The position numbers and the translations under genes are program-made. The notes under the pieces are model-generated. The model worked only from the letters and a program-made list of their open reading frames with translations, had not been told where the DNA came from and did no database searches. This document shows positions 1 through 9,289 of a DNA stretch of 64,000 nucleotides, piece by piece. Position 1 is the first letter of the stretch. Every line of letters starts with the position of its first letter. Origin of the DNA: Chitinimonas prasina (GTDB taxonomy: Bacteria; Pseudomonadota; Gammaproteobacteria; Burkholderiales; Chitinimonadaceae); contig NZ_BSOG01000002.1 in assembly GCF_030160395.1 (NCBI RefSeq), forward strand, positions 945,280 to 1,009,279, written 5' to 3'.

Positions 1-39
1 CACAGCCCGGTTTGATGCCTACAACACGCAAGTCGCCTA

Positions 40-3000
40 TTACAGCGTATTGACTGCCATCGGCCGGTATTGCTCTTCCAGCTGGGTACTCAGATTCAAG
101 CTACCCATCTCGGTCGGCGCAAAGCTGGCCATGGCATCCACCAAGGCATTGAGCTGGCGGTTGGCCGAAATCGCGGCTTGCTCCATCTGCGGCATACGCA
201 CCACCGGGCTGGTCTTGACTAGGCCCTGCAGCAAGAGCACCTCCTGGGTATTCAGCACGGTGCCGTCCGCAAACTTGATCTGCTCAACGCGGTATCCCTC
301 GCTATTGAAGTGCGCCGCCACGGTGATTTCATCCGTCGCGCTGTACTTCACCACCAAGTCCTGACCCACGCGGGTAAAGCGCAAATCTGCAGCCTTGATG
401 CCAGCGCCGAACTGCAGGGTATCCAGGCCCGACTTTGCCGCCGCATTGAAACCATAAGTCTCTGCGACGCGGTCCACGCCATCGCCCAGATTGAACAGGT
501 ACACGTCATTGCCCTCACCACCATCCAGCGTATCGCTACCGATACCACCGTTGAGCATATCCGCGCCCAGCCCACCATTCAGGCTGTCATTACCTGCTTC
601 ACCGTGCAGCAGATCATTACCTGCGCCACCGGTCAGCGTGTCGTTGCCTGCATCAGCATAAAGCTGATCATCGATCTCAGTGCCCGTCATTGCATCGTTG
701 CCTGCCGACCCACGAATGCCATTGCGCAGCAGCAATGCATCCATCGCCACCATACTGCCATCCGCAAACTGAACCTGCTCGACACGATATCCATCGCTAT
801 TGAAGAACGCCACCACGGTAACCTCATCCGTCGCGCTGTACTTCACGATCAGGTCCTGACCCACGCGGCCAAAGCGCAAGTCATCAGCCTTGACGCCTGT
901 GCCAAACTGCAGGGTATCCAGGCCAGATTGGGCGGCCGCATTGAAACCATAAGTCTCTGCGACACGGTCCACGCCGTCGCCCAGATTGAACAGGTACACG
1001 TCATTGCCCTCACGGCCATCCAGCGTATCGTTTCCGATACCACCGCTGAGCATATCAGCTCCTAGGCCACCATTAAGGCTGTCATTACCTGCTTCGCCGT
1101 GCAGCACATCGTTACCGGCATCACCAGTCAGGGTATCGTTGCCCGCATCGCCGTAGAACAGCTCATCAATCGCGCTACCCGTCAGTACATCGTTACCAGC
1201 GGACCCACGAACGCCATTGCGCAGCAGCAATGTATCCATCGCCACTATACTGCCGTCGGCAAACTGCACCTGCTCGACACGATATCCATCGCTATTGAAG
1301 AACGCCACTACGGTAACTTCATCTGTCGTGCTGTACTTCACGATCAGGTCCTGACCCACCCGGACAAAGCGCAAGTCCTCTGCCTTCACGCCAACACCAA
1401 ACTGCATGGTATCGAGACCAGACTGCGCAACCGCACCCCAACCATAGGTCTCAGCGATGCGATCCACGCCATCGCCCAGATTGAACAGGTACACGTCGTT
1501 GCCCTCACCACCGTCCAGCGTATCGTTACCGATACCGCCGTTGAGCATATCCGCGCCCAACACCCCATTCAGGCTGTCGTTGCCGGCTTCACCGTGCAGC
1601 AAATCGTTACCCGAGTCAGCATTCAATGTGTCGTTGCCTGCATCACCGAATATCAGGTCGGCAGCCTGGCTGCCCACCATGGCATCATTACCCGACGTCC
1701 CGCGTATACCATTGCGTAACAGCAAGGCATCGGTTGTCATCGTGCTGCCATCAGCAAACTGGATCTGTTCGACCTTATAAGCAGCATGATTGAAGTGAGC
1801 AGCTATCGTGACCGAATCAGTTGCGCTGTACTTGATCATCAGATCCTGGCCCATACGCGCCAGCACTAGGCTATCCGCCGTAATACCTGCGCCAAATACC
1901 AGCGTATCGCTGCCTGTTACGTCCACAGCCCCCCAGGTTTCAGCAATACGGTCTTGGCCGTCACCTAGGTTGAATGCATAGGTGTCATCACCCAGATTCC
2001 CATCCAGCGTGTCGTTTCCAATACCACCGTTGAGCATATCAGCACCCAGCCCACCACTCAGGCTGTCATGATCAGCTTCGCCGTACATCGAGTCGTTACC
2101 GACCTCACCAGTCAACGTATCAGCACCCAAACCACCCTTGAGCAGATCATTGCCTAGACCACCGTTCAGATTGTCATTACCTGCCTCACCGTGCAACAGG
2201 TCATTCCCCGCATCGCCAGTGAGCGCATCGTTACCTGCATCGCCGAAAAATTGGTCATCGGACGTGGTGCCCGTCATCGCATCATTACCTGCCGACCCAC
2301 GCACACCATTTCGCAAGAGCAAAGCATCCATCGCAACGGTACCGCCATCGGCAAACTGAATCTGCTCGACGCGATGCCCAGCGCTATAGAAATACCCCGC
2401 TACGGTGATTTCATCCACCTCGCTGTACTTCACGATCAAATCCTGACCCACACGGGTAAAACGCAAGTCGTCTGCCGTGATACCCGCGCCAAACCGCATC
2501 GTGTCCAGGCCAGACTGGGCAACCGCACTATTGGATTCGGCAATACGGTCCACCCCGTTACCCAGGTTGAACAGATAGGTATCGTCGCCCTCAAAGCCAT
2601 CCAGCGTATCGTTACCGATACCACCGTGGAGCAAATCTGCCCCCAGGCCACCATGCAGGCTGTCGCTGCCCGCATCACCATGCAACACATCGTTACCAGC
2701 ATCGCCGGTCAGGGTGTCGTTACCCGTATCGCCATACAACAGATCGGCTGCCTGGCTACCCACCATGGCATCGTTACCTGCCGTCCCGCGCATACCATTA
2801 CGGAACAGCAAGGCATCCGTCGTCATCGCGCTGCCATCAGCAAACTGAATATGCTCAATCTTGTAAGCAGCATCGCTAAAGTAGGCAACTATCGTTACGA
2901 CATCAGTATCACTGTATTTGATTACCAGATCTTGGCCCGCACGAGCTACAACTAGGCTATCAGCCGTAATCCCTGCACCAAACGCCAGTGTATCGATACC

Positions 3001-6000
3001 CGTTACTTCCACCGCACCCGAAGCCTCGGCAATACGGTCTTGACCGTCGCCCAGATTGAATACATAGGTGTCATTACCCAGGTTCCCATCCAGCCAGTCG
3101 TTACCGATACCACCATTCAGCAAATCATTACCCGCACCGCCGTTCAGGCCATCATTGCCTGCCTCGCCAAACAGCAAATCATCACCACCGGCGCCATTGG
3201 CACGGTCATCGCCGGCGCCCATCAAGTAGTAGTCCTTACCATCGGTATAGTAGGCATCGAAGCCCTCGCTGCTGGCGGTGCCGTGGATACCATGGCTATC
3301 CAGCAGGGTCTCTACCGCAACCACACTGCCATCAACAAACCGGATCTGCTCAATGCCATAGCTGACGGCGCCGAACCAGCCCACTAACGTGACCGCATCG
3401 GACTCGCTATAGCGGACAATAAGATCGTAACCGCTACGGCCGAACTTCAGCGTGCTGACATCTATCCCCGCGCCAAACTGCAGCGTATCAAGTCCTTGAA
3501 CCGCAGGATCATTTGAATTGAAGGTGTTTTCTGTGATGCGGTCTTGGCCATCGCCCAGATTGAAAACATAGACGTCGTCACCCACATGGCCGTCCAGCCA
3601 GTCGTTGCCGATACCGCCATTCAGCAAATCATTACCCGCACCGCCGTTAAGGCTATCGTTGCCGGCCTCGCCAAACAGCAAATCATCGCCGCCAGCGCCA
3701 TTGGCACGGTCACCGTCGGCACCCATCAGGTAGTAATCCTTACCATCGGTATAGTAAGCATCGAAGGTCTCGCTGCCTGCGGTGCCGTGGATACCGAGGC
3801 TATCCAGCAAGGTCTCTACCGCAATCACACTGCCATCCGCGAACTGGATCTGTTCAATGCCATAGCTGACGGCGCCGAACCAGCCCGCCACCGTCACTGC
3901 ATCTGTCTCGCTATAGCGCACGATCAAATCGTAGCCGCTACGGACTAACTTCAGCGTGCTGACATCTATCCCCGCGCCAAACTGCAGCGTATCAAAGCCT
4001 TGAACCGTCAGATCCGTGGAGTTAAAGGCGTTTTCTTTGATGCGGTCTTGACCATCACCCAGATTGAAAACATAGACGTCGTCGCCCACATGGCCGTCCA
4101 TGCTGTCATTACCGCTACCACCAATGAGGGTATCATTGCCCTTACCCGACAACATCGAGTCGTTGCCGGCACCACCTAGCAACACATCAATACCATCTGC
4201 GGTAGCCATGGTGTCCCCGCCACCACCACCGATCAGGAGATTATTGCCGCCAAAGCCTTCAATATTATCGCTCGCTTCACCACCGACCAGCAGGTCGCCT
4301 TGCTCAAGATTGTTGGTGCCCTTGAGGACTCTGGATTGCGTATCATCCGCATGGCTGAAATCCACGTCAAAGGCGGACAATTGCAGCTTGATATCTGCAA
4401 GATTGGCCATGCCTATCTTGTCCACCAGCTCATTCAGCAGAATGCCATAGTTCCAGCCCAATTCCGGGAGCGCAGAAAAACCGCTGCCACTCACAAAGGT
4501 GAGTAGATCCACCAACACATCCTTTGCCCCCGATTGTGCGGCGCTTCGAACATGCTGATCCAGGCGGCTGAAATCTATATTTACACCCTGTAAATCGACA
4601 GTAAGATCGATAAAGTCATACCACTTCTCCAGACGTGCCTGCATAACCAGTGATTCGTAGACCGAACCCACCAAGGTGTCGTATGCCTTCTCGAACAAAG
4701 CCATTTGCGGCTCCGCCAGCACAACCGTATAGCCTATCCAGTATTGAACAGGGGCAGTATTACCCTCTTTGGCTCTGAACGCGCCTTTCGCAACAGCGGA
4801 CGAATTGCCCGTTCTGCTAGGCATAGTAAAGCCAAATATCCTCAGGAAAGTATTCTCATACGCCGCTTGCCCGGTAAAATATTCCAGCGTGCGAATTTTT
4901 CCAGGCAGCGCACCATATCGCGCTCGCATTTCTGGTGAATAAATACCGTATTTTATGCCGGACGTATCGGTCGATTTATCCTTGCACACTTCTTCAAATG
5001 CGGTTATCGCCTCACTTTTATCAGTGAATCCGTCATTAGGCGTATCCTTACCAGGATAGTGAACGGCATCTGCCCCGCCCCCAAATGGCGAGGTTTTACC
5101 CCAAGCTTCCAGTAGTTCAGCCATCAAGGCCATTTCCTCGGCACGCGAGGTCGCTGTCGCAAACTTCTCCACAATCGCAAGGAGTTCCGGCGATTGGCTC
5201 ATTGCCTCACGCAGGCTACGCAAGCCACCTGAACCCGACATATTGGGCAACTTGGCTGCAGCATCCGAAACCGGCAAGGTATCGGGGTAAGTAGTAAAGA
5301 AATTATTCACACCAAGATTAAGGGCGCTGGCAATGCCTTTACTTCCATCGATCTTGGTATAGTCACTGGAATACAATATTGCATTCCCATTGGGCAACAA
5401 ATGGTTATAAAAGTCACCCTTGGTATTCACGCTGCTGACGTTGGCTTGCTGCAGTGTAAACAATTCACCGGCCTGCGATACACCGTCCTGGTTCAAATCG
5501 CGCCAAACCTTGAGTTGGCCCCAAGCTGCATCCGCCGCATTAAGTTGGCCGTCCGCATTGCTATCCAGATCGCGTATAGCAGCAAAACCATCCTCGGCCT
5601 TTTTACCATCGCGCAGCACGGTATCGACGCCAAACAACTCGGCGCCCTTTTCTATCAACCCATTGCCATTGAGGTCACGTACCAACCAGCCGTCATCGCC
5701 ACTCAGCCAACCCGTACCCGTTTTGGAACCATCGCCGTCGTGGTCGAATAAAACTTTACCATCAGCCGGTGTTGTTTCCACACCATCGCCATCCAAGTCT
5801 AGCGCTAGCGGATCGCGCCTAGCTTGCCAATTGGCAGCAGCTGCGGTCTCTTCTCCCACTTCCACGCCAATACCAGGTTGCCGACGCCGAAGTAGGCTAT
5901 ATAACCAACCAATCAAACCAGATTCAAACAATCCGTTAGCTTCGGAATCAAACAATTGATCAGGCGTAAATGTTCTCGGATCACCCTCCCAATCATGACC

Positions 6001-6348
6001 ACCCCAACCGAATTTCGGCGTAACCTGCATACTTGGAAGTTTGGGTAAACGTGGGTCAGTTGGATGATCCACCATGGGACCACCTTTAAAATTAAGTGTT
6101 GCAGGCCCCCAATTTACATCAATACCATCACCCGTGTATATATAATTCCCATTTTCATCTTGAGTATACGAGCCGCCGCCGCTGACCTTTATCTTTTTCC
6201 CTAAGGTCGTCGATGCTTCCATTGAGCCATCAGGATTGAGCGTCCATCCGCTGTTAATTTTCCCTGCCTCAATCGTGACCGTAACCTTGCCGTCAGCGCC
6301 AAGCTTCCCACTAACACCAGCCCCCGCAAAATTTACACCTTTACCCAT
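40..6348 (-). CDS. Giant RTX-family calcium-binding repeat protein (2102 aa), probably type I secreted
   Basis: No N-terminal signal peptide is visible. Residues around 180-300 carry Asp/Gly-rich calcium-loop motifs (LALDLDGDGVET, DLNGNGLIEKGAELFG) typical of large RTX proteins. From about residue 690 to 2040 there are many nonapeptide repeats of the GGxGNDxLx type that bind calcium and fold outside the cell. They are arranged in eight modules, each containing a conserved FNLGDGxDRI segment (hemolysin-type calcium-binding related domain). The C-terminal tail of roughly 60 residues would hold the secretion signal. I chose the ATG at 6348 because AAAGG lies 6 nt upstream; an in-frame TTG at 6354 is the alternative. 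No type I secretion genes lie in this window. The N-terminal two thirds has no enzyme motif I recognise, so the role (adhesin, toxin, S-layer-like) is open. Confidence 0.9.
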   Translation of the reverse strand: MGKGVNFAGAGVSGKLGADGKVTVTIEAGKINSGWTLNPDGSMEASTTLGKKIKVSGGGSYTQDENGNYIYTGDGIDVNWGPATLNFKGGPMVDHPTDPRLPKLPSMQVTPKFGWGGHDWEGDPRTFTPDQLFDSEANGLFESGLIGWLYSLLRRRQPGIGVEVGEETAAAANWQARRDPLALDLDGDGVETTPADGKVLFDHDGDGSKTGTGWLSGDDGWLVRDLNGNGLIEKGAELFGVDTVLRDGKKAEDGFAAIRDLDSNADGQLNAADAAWGQLKVWRDLNQDGVSQAGELFTLQQANVSSVNTKGDFYNHLLPNGNAILYSSDYTKIDGSKGIASALNLGVNNFFTTYPDTLPVSDAAAKLPNMSGSGGLRSLREAMSQSPELLAIVEKFATATSRAEEMALMAELLEAWGKTSPFGGGADAVHYPGKDTPNDGFTDKSEAITAFEEVCKDKSTDTSGIKYGIYSPEMRARYGALPGKIRTLEYFTGQAAYENTFLRIFGFTMPSRTGNSSAVAKGAFRAKEGNTAPVQYWIGYTVVLAEPQMALFEKAYDTLVGSVYESLVMQARLEKWYDFIDLTVDLQGVNIDFSRLDQHVRSAAQSGAKDVLVDLLTFVSGSGFSALPELGWNYGILLNELVDKIGMANLADIKLQLSAFDVDFSHADDTQSRVLKGTNNLEQGDLLVGGEASDNIEGFGGNNLLIGGGGGDTMATADGIDVLLGGAGNDSMLSGKGNDTLIGGSGNDSMDGHVGDDVYVFNLGDGQDRIKENAFNSTDLTVQGFDTLQFGAGIDVSTLKLVRSGYDLIVRYSETDAVTVAGWFGAVSYGIEQIQFADGSVIAVETLLDSLGIHGTAGSETFDAYYTDGKDYYLMGADGDRANGAGGDDLLFGEAGNDSLNGGAGNDLLNGGIGNDWLDGHVGDDVYVFNLGDGQDRITENTFNSNDPAVQGLDTLQFGAGIDVSTLKFGRSGYDLIVRYSESDAVTLVGWFGAVSYGIEQIRFVDGSVVAVETLLDSHGIHGTASSEGFDAYYTDGKDYYLMGAGDDRANGAGGDDLLFGEAGNDGLNGGAGNDLLNGGIGNDWLDGNLGNDTYVFNLGDGQDRIAEASGAVEVTGIDTLAFGAGITADSLVVARAGQDLVIKYSDTDVVTIVAYFSDAAYKIEHIQFADGSAMTTDALLFRNGMRGTAGNDAMVGSQAADLLYGDTGNDTLTGDAGNDVLHGDAGSDSLHGGLGADLLHGGIGNDTLDGFEGDDTYLFNLGNGVDRIAESNSAVAQSGLDTMRFGAGITADDLRFTRVGQDLIVKYSEVDEITVAGYFYSAGHRVEQIQFADGGTVAMDALLLRNGVRGSAGNDAMTGTTSDDQFFGDAGNDALTGDAGNDLLHGEAGNDNLNGGLGNDLLKGGLGADTLTGEVGNDSMYGEADHDSLSGGLGADMLNGGIGNDTLDGNLGDDTYAFNLGDGQDRIAETWGAVDVTGSDTLVFGAGITADSLVLARMGQDLMIKYSATDSVTIAAHFNHAAYKVEQIQFADGSTMTTDALLLRNGIRGTSGNDAMVGSQAADLIFGDAGNDTLNADSGNDLLHGEAGNDSLNGVLGADMLNGGIGNDTLDGGEGNDVYLFNLGDGVDRIAETYGWGAVAQSGLDTMQFGVGVKAEDLRFVRVGQDLIVKYSTTDEVTVVAFFNSDGYRVEQVQFADGSIVAMDTLLLRNGVRGSAGNDVLTGSAIDELFYGDAGNDTLTGDAGNDVLHGEAGNDSLNGGLGADMLSGGIGNDTLDGREGNDVYLFNLGDGVDRVAETYGFNAAAQSGLDTLQFGTGVKADDLRFGRVGQDLIVKYSATDEVTVVAFFNSDGYRVEQVQFADGSMVAMDALLLRNGIRGSAGNDAMTGTEIDDQLYADAGNDTLTGGAGNDLLHGEAGNDSLNGGLGADMLNGGIGSDTLDGGEGNDVYLFNLGDGVDRVAETYGFNAAAKSGLDTLQFGAGIKAADLRFTRVGQDLVVKYSATDEITVAAHFNSEGYRVEQIKFADGTVLNTQEVLLLQGLVKTSPVVRMPQMEQAAISANRQLNALVDAMASFAPTEMGSLNLSTQLEEQYRPMAVNTL

Positions 6349-6380
6349 TTTCAACCTTTCCCTTCTCGACAGAAAAACTT

Positions 6381-6400
6381 ATCCACCCAACTGGGTTGAT
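6381..6400. promoter_or_regulatory. Near-palindrome upstream of the RTX gene
   Basis: The 20-bp sequence from 6381 reads almost the same on both strands (ATCcACCCAACTGGGTtGAT) and lies 33 bp upstream of the RTX start codon. It could be an operator for its promoter. No regulator is adjacent, so this is position and symmetry only. Confidence 0.25.
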
Positions 6401-6679
6401 AATGCTTGATTTAATATTCACAACCTAGATTACTTCATAAAACCTCTGTACTTTAATATCCTGCTTGCACTTAGACTTATGTAAGCTACTGCAGATACAA
6501 ATCGGCATACTTAACCTTTTCAATAGAATGAGCATCGACTGTCTCACTATAACTTCCAAGGTTTTCGTTGTCGTCGGAATTACCGGATCCGAACCTCAGG
6601 CATCATGCTTGCTAATACATTCGGTGGCAGGCCGCAATATCAAATTCAAAGCCCAAGTGCCTGCGTTCCAAACCATGCT

Positions 6680-6786
6680 AAGCGCCGCCAAAAAAATCCT
6701 GCTGGTGATGCAAAGTTCATTTGCCGTACGCCGGGCACTGCCTGCTTCTCGGCTGCACCGCTATGCTGGGTTTTGTTGGCGCCCCT
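6680..6786 (+). repeat. Divergent copy of a dispersed ~110-bp inverted-repeat element (copy a)
   Basis: The right end contains TGGGTTTTGTTGGCG, close to the right end of the best copy at 20208-20325. The left end is a partly complementary GCCGCCAAAAAAATCC. The middle has TTGCCGTAC followed by a GC-rich stretch, in the same order as the other copies. It is the least certain of the five. It lies in the gap between the RTX gene and the amylase remnant; nothing else that looks coding was found between 6349 and 7000. Confidence 0.45.
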
Positions 6787-7000
6787 TAGCAACAAATTTA
6801 TGGTGTTGCAAAAGCCCGTATAAAGCACTCACCCCCCAGCTTCGCCCTCAGATAAACGCCCCACAAGCATGGAATATAATATTCCATTCGGGTAAAAAAG
6901 GGGCGCACTATACAGCATAAAACCCTCTCGGTCAATTTTTAAGTTGATGTTTTTTATAGAAAAATCTCAACCACCCGCAACTGACCTACCCAGCACTAGG

Positions 7001-7226
7001 TAGCAACAAAACCGCCCGCTCACGCGGCCTATTTGCGATCTGCACTACCCAGCTTAGAACCGGGAGCTCCCATCACTCCGCGCTACCGAACCACCGCAGG
7101 CCGGTGTGGTGAACTCGCGATTGCCACTAGCCGGAGCCCGGTTGCCGACCACATAGACACGCTGGCCGCTAACGGTGATGGCATTGGCGATGCTGAATGC
7201 CACCGGTACGGTTGTGCAACCGCCGC
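7001..7226 (-). pseudogene. Truncated second copy of the alpha-amylase 3' end with an internal deletion
   Basis: This stretch is clearly homologous to the end of the alpha-amylase gene and its terminator at 9235-9625: same stop codon context (TTAGAACCGG), same last codons and the same downstream hairpin in degraded form. Relative to the intact gene it lacks 165 bp (55 codons). The missing part is bounded in the intact gene by two direct repeats of CTGGTTGC at 9374-9381 and 9539-9546, which fits slippage or recombination between short repeats. The frame stays open (…VYVVGNRAPASGNREF…SSRF stop), but the catalytic domain and any start are absent. Substitutions between the copies show that the duplication is not recent. 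Confidence 0.8.
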
Positions 7227-7400
7227 TGAACCTCCCTGGGTTTGATGGGGGCTTATCACGCTCAGCAGCACGCCCCTTAACATCTGCCCGCCGTGAAAAC
7301 TCCCCTTACTCACACACAGCGGCAACGATATGCTCACGCAATATCCCTAAACACCACTGCGCCCCCCCCTAGCGCTGGCCACGCCATCACCGACAGCACC

Positions 7401-9224
7401 ATGCCTCTCCCCTATCCAGATCCCGCCACCTTCACCAGCCAACCCAGCTTCACCGATAACGCCGATAACCTCGCATCGCTGCTCGATAAACACTTATGCG
7501 GCAACCTCGACGATGCCCTATGGCTGCACCAGATCGGTATGGTCTTGCAGCCGCACGATGCCGGTATCGATGCCAAAATTTTTCCCACCCTTTTTATCGA
7601 TGACGATGGCGATGATGAAGAAGAAACCCAGCCGGCTGCCATCCAGATTGCCATCAAGCTGGAACAGGTATTGGAAGGGGTAGACCTGACCGAGGACATG
7701 TCAGAGGCGGGTGAGCCTTTCCGTGATGCCTTGCGCTGGAGCTATATGACGCAGGCGCGCGCACAGGCGCGGGATGACGATGAGTTTGAGGCGTTGGAGC
7801 TGGCACAGAAGGCTGTGGAACTCATGCCATCCAGCACGTGCACAGGCAACCACGGCTCTGCCTTTATGTTGATGGCGCAAATGCTGGATGAAGTGAGCGG
7901 AAATGCGCAAGCACTGGTTGCGTCCATCCACAGGCTGGTGGACGGCGGTGGGAACACCGCCCATCTGCTGGCACTGCCAGCAGACTTCTCAGCACTGGCC
8001 GCCCATATCCTGGCACAACGACAACTGCAGCAGAACGATCAAGATATCGTCCTACCCCGCCGCCAGCTATCCGATAGCTTTTTTCGCTTTCGCTATGCCG
8101 AGGCAGAGGAGCGCCAGGCGCTGATCGAACGTGGCCTCGCCATGCCGGATGGTGACAGGCAGTGGACAGAAATGGCGCGCACCTATCTGGCGATGGATTC
8201 CGGCTGGCGCATCCACGAAGGCGATCTGTATCTGCCCGATGGCGAGACCATCGTTGACCTCAATCTGATCGTTACCGGGGATTTGATCTGCGACGTGTAC
8301 AGCGATGAGGGTGAATGCACGGTCCTGGTCTTGGGCGATCTACGCTGCCAGCAGGTCTTTTCGGTCTATGGCCTGTTTGTCTGGGGCGATGCCATCGTTG
8401 GCGACACCGTCTACCAGTATTACAACGATTGGGCCTTTGAAGTGGTAGGTACGCTATCGGCCCGTGGCTTCATCATCCAGGACAAGTCGGCTGGCGCCCA
8501 CAAGACCGTGCTGGACTACCACTACAACAGCTATGGTTTTGACAATCAGCTGTCTGACCATGCAATGTACTGGGCCGGCCTGAACCCGGAAAAACGTGGC
8601 GGGGCCAGCATGAATGTGCTGCGGCGCGCCTACGCCAATGGGCGCTCAACCTACCCCGCCCCGCCTGCCCATGAAGCACGTGTGCAGCAGCACGGAGAAG
8701 CGCGAGCCTGGCAACGGCGTATCGTGGAAGGCAGTCTGACAGCAGAAGAGACCCAGACCAAACTGGCCGATCCCGATTGGGCCTGGCAGATTGCCAGTCT
8801 GTTGCCTGCCCCTTGCTGGACACCTGCCCTGCTTGAACAAGCCGGCCACCACGCCGAGCCACGTATCCGGGCACGGACTGCCGCACGCCTGACCCAGGGG
8901 GCCGATATGCTCTTCGCCCGCTTGGCGTCAGACCCGGTGGCCGCCGTGCGCGCCGAAGCGGCCTTCAATGCACACTGCCCGACTGCGCTGTGGCCCGGCT
9001 TGGCTGGCGACGAAAACGCCGACGTACGCGCCGCCCTGGCCTATGGCCGCTACGCCTGCAAGACCGCCTTGCCAGAAGCCTTGCAACTGGCCCTGGCCAG
9101 CGATCAGGAAAGCCGGGTACGCCGCGCCATGGCAGTACAGACCGATCTGGTGGATACGGCCAGGCAACGCTTGGCCCAAGACCCGGATGAAGTGGTACGG
9201 ACGCGCTTGAAAGAACCACAGTAG
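7401..9224 (+). CDS. Unrecognised 607-aa protein with a polymer-forming-like middle and C-terminal HEAT-like repeats
   Basis: I do not recognise a family for the whole protein. The N-terminal third is acidic and helical (for example IDDDGDDEEE near residue 75). The middle (about residues 260-400) is beta-rich with regularly spaced hydrophobic and glycine residues (DLNLIVTGDLICDVYSDEGE, VLVLGDLRCQQVFSVYG), resembling right-handed beta-helix or bactofilin-like sheets. The last 150 residues are alanine-rich helical pairs (DPVAAVRAEAAFNAH, DENADVRAALAYG, DQESRVRRAMA, DPDEVVRTRL) typical of HEAT/PBS-lyase-like repeats, a protein-binding scaffold. No signal peptide or membrane segment is seen, so it is probably cytoplasmic. 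The ORF extends upstream to an ATG at 7293, but that leader is low-complexity and overlaps no good ribosome site. The ATG at 7401 is preferred, without a strong ribosome site. Confidence 0.75.
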   Translation: MPLPYPDPATFTSQPSFTDNADNLASLLDKHLCGNLDDALWLHQIGMVLQPHDAGIDAKIFPTLFIDDDGDDEEETQPAAIQIAIKLEQVLEGVDLTEDMSEAGEPFRDALRWSYMTQARAQARDDDEFEALELAQKAVELMPSSTCTGNHGSAFMLMAQMLDEVSGNAQALVASIHRLVDGGGNTAHLLALPADFSALAAHILAQRQLQQNDQDIVLPRRQLSDSFFRFRYAEAEERQALIERGLAMPDGDRQWTEMARTYLAMDSGWRIHEGDLYLPDGETIVDLNLIVTGDLICDVYSDEGECTVLVLGDLRCQQVFSVYGLFVWGDAIVGDTVYQYYNDWAFEVVGTLSARGFIIQDKSAGAHKTVLDYHYNSYGFDNQLSDHAMYWAGLNPEKRGGASMNVLRRAYANGRSTYPAPPAHEARVQQHGEARAWQRRIVEGSLTAEETQTKLADPDWAWQIASLLPAPCWTPALLEQAGHHAEPRIRARTAARLTQGADMLFARLASDPVAAVRAEAAFNAHCPTALWPGLAGDENADVRAALAYGRYACKTALPEALQLALASDQESRVRRAMAVQTDLVDTARQRLAQDPDEVVRTRLKEPQ

Positions 9225-9244
9225 TTTCAGCCATGGGCAGCAAC

Positions 9245-9272
9245 AAAACAGGCCGCTCACGCGGCCTGTTTT
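9245..9272. terminator. Bidirectional terminator between the HEAT-repeat gene and the amylase
   Basis: AAAACAGGCCGC - TCAC - GCGGCCTGTTTT forms a 12-bp perfect stem with A and T runs on either side. It lies between the converging 3' ends of the genes ending at 9224 (+) and 9290 (-). Confidence 0.85.
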
Positions 9273-9289
9273 GATTTGCACTACCCAGC

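Noticed and set aside
310-3948. Several long plus-strand frames opposite the RTX gene
   Set aside because: They are the mirror image of Asp/Gly-rich repeats, share its periodicity and have no ribosome sites or family resemblance.
40-4100. Regular DNA repeats that might suggest a CRISPR array
   Set aside because: Units are coding modules of an RTX protein with varying lengths and no spacer structure.
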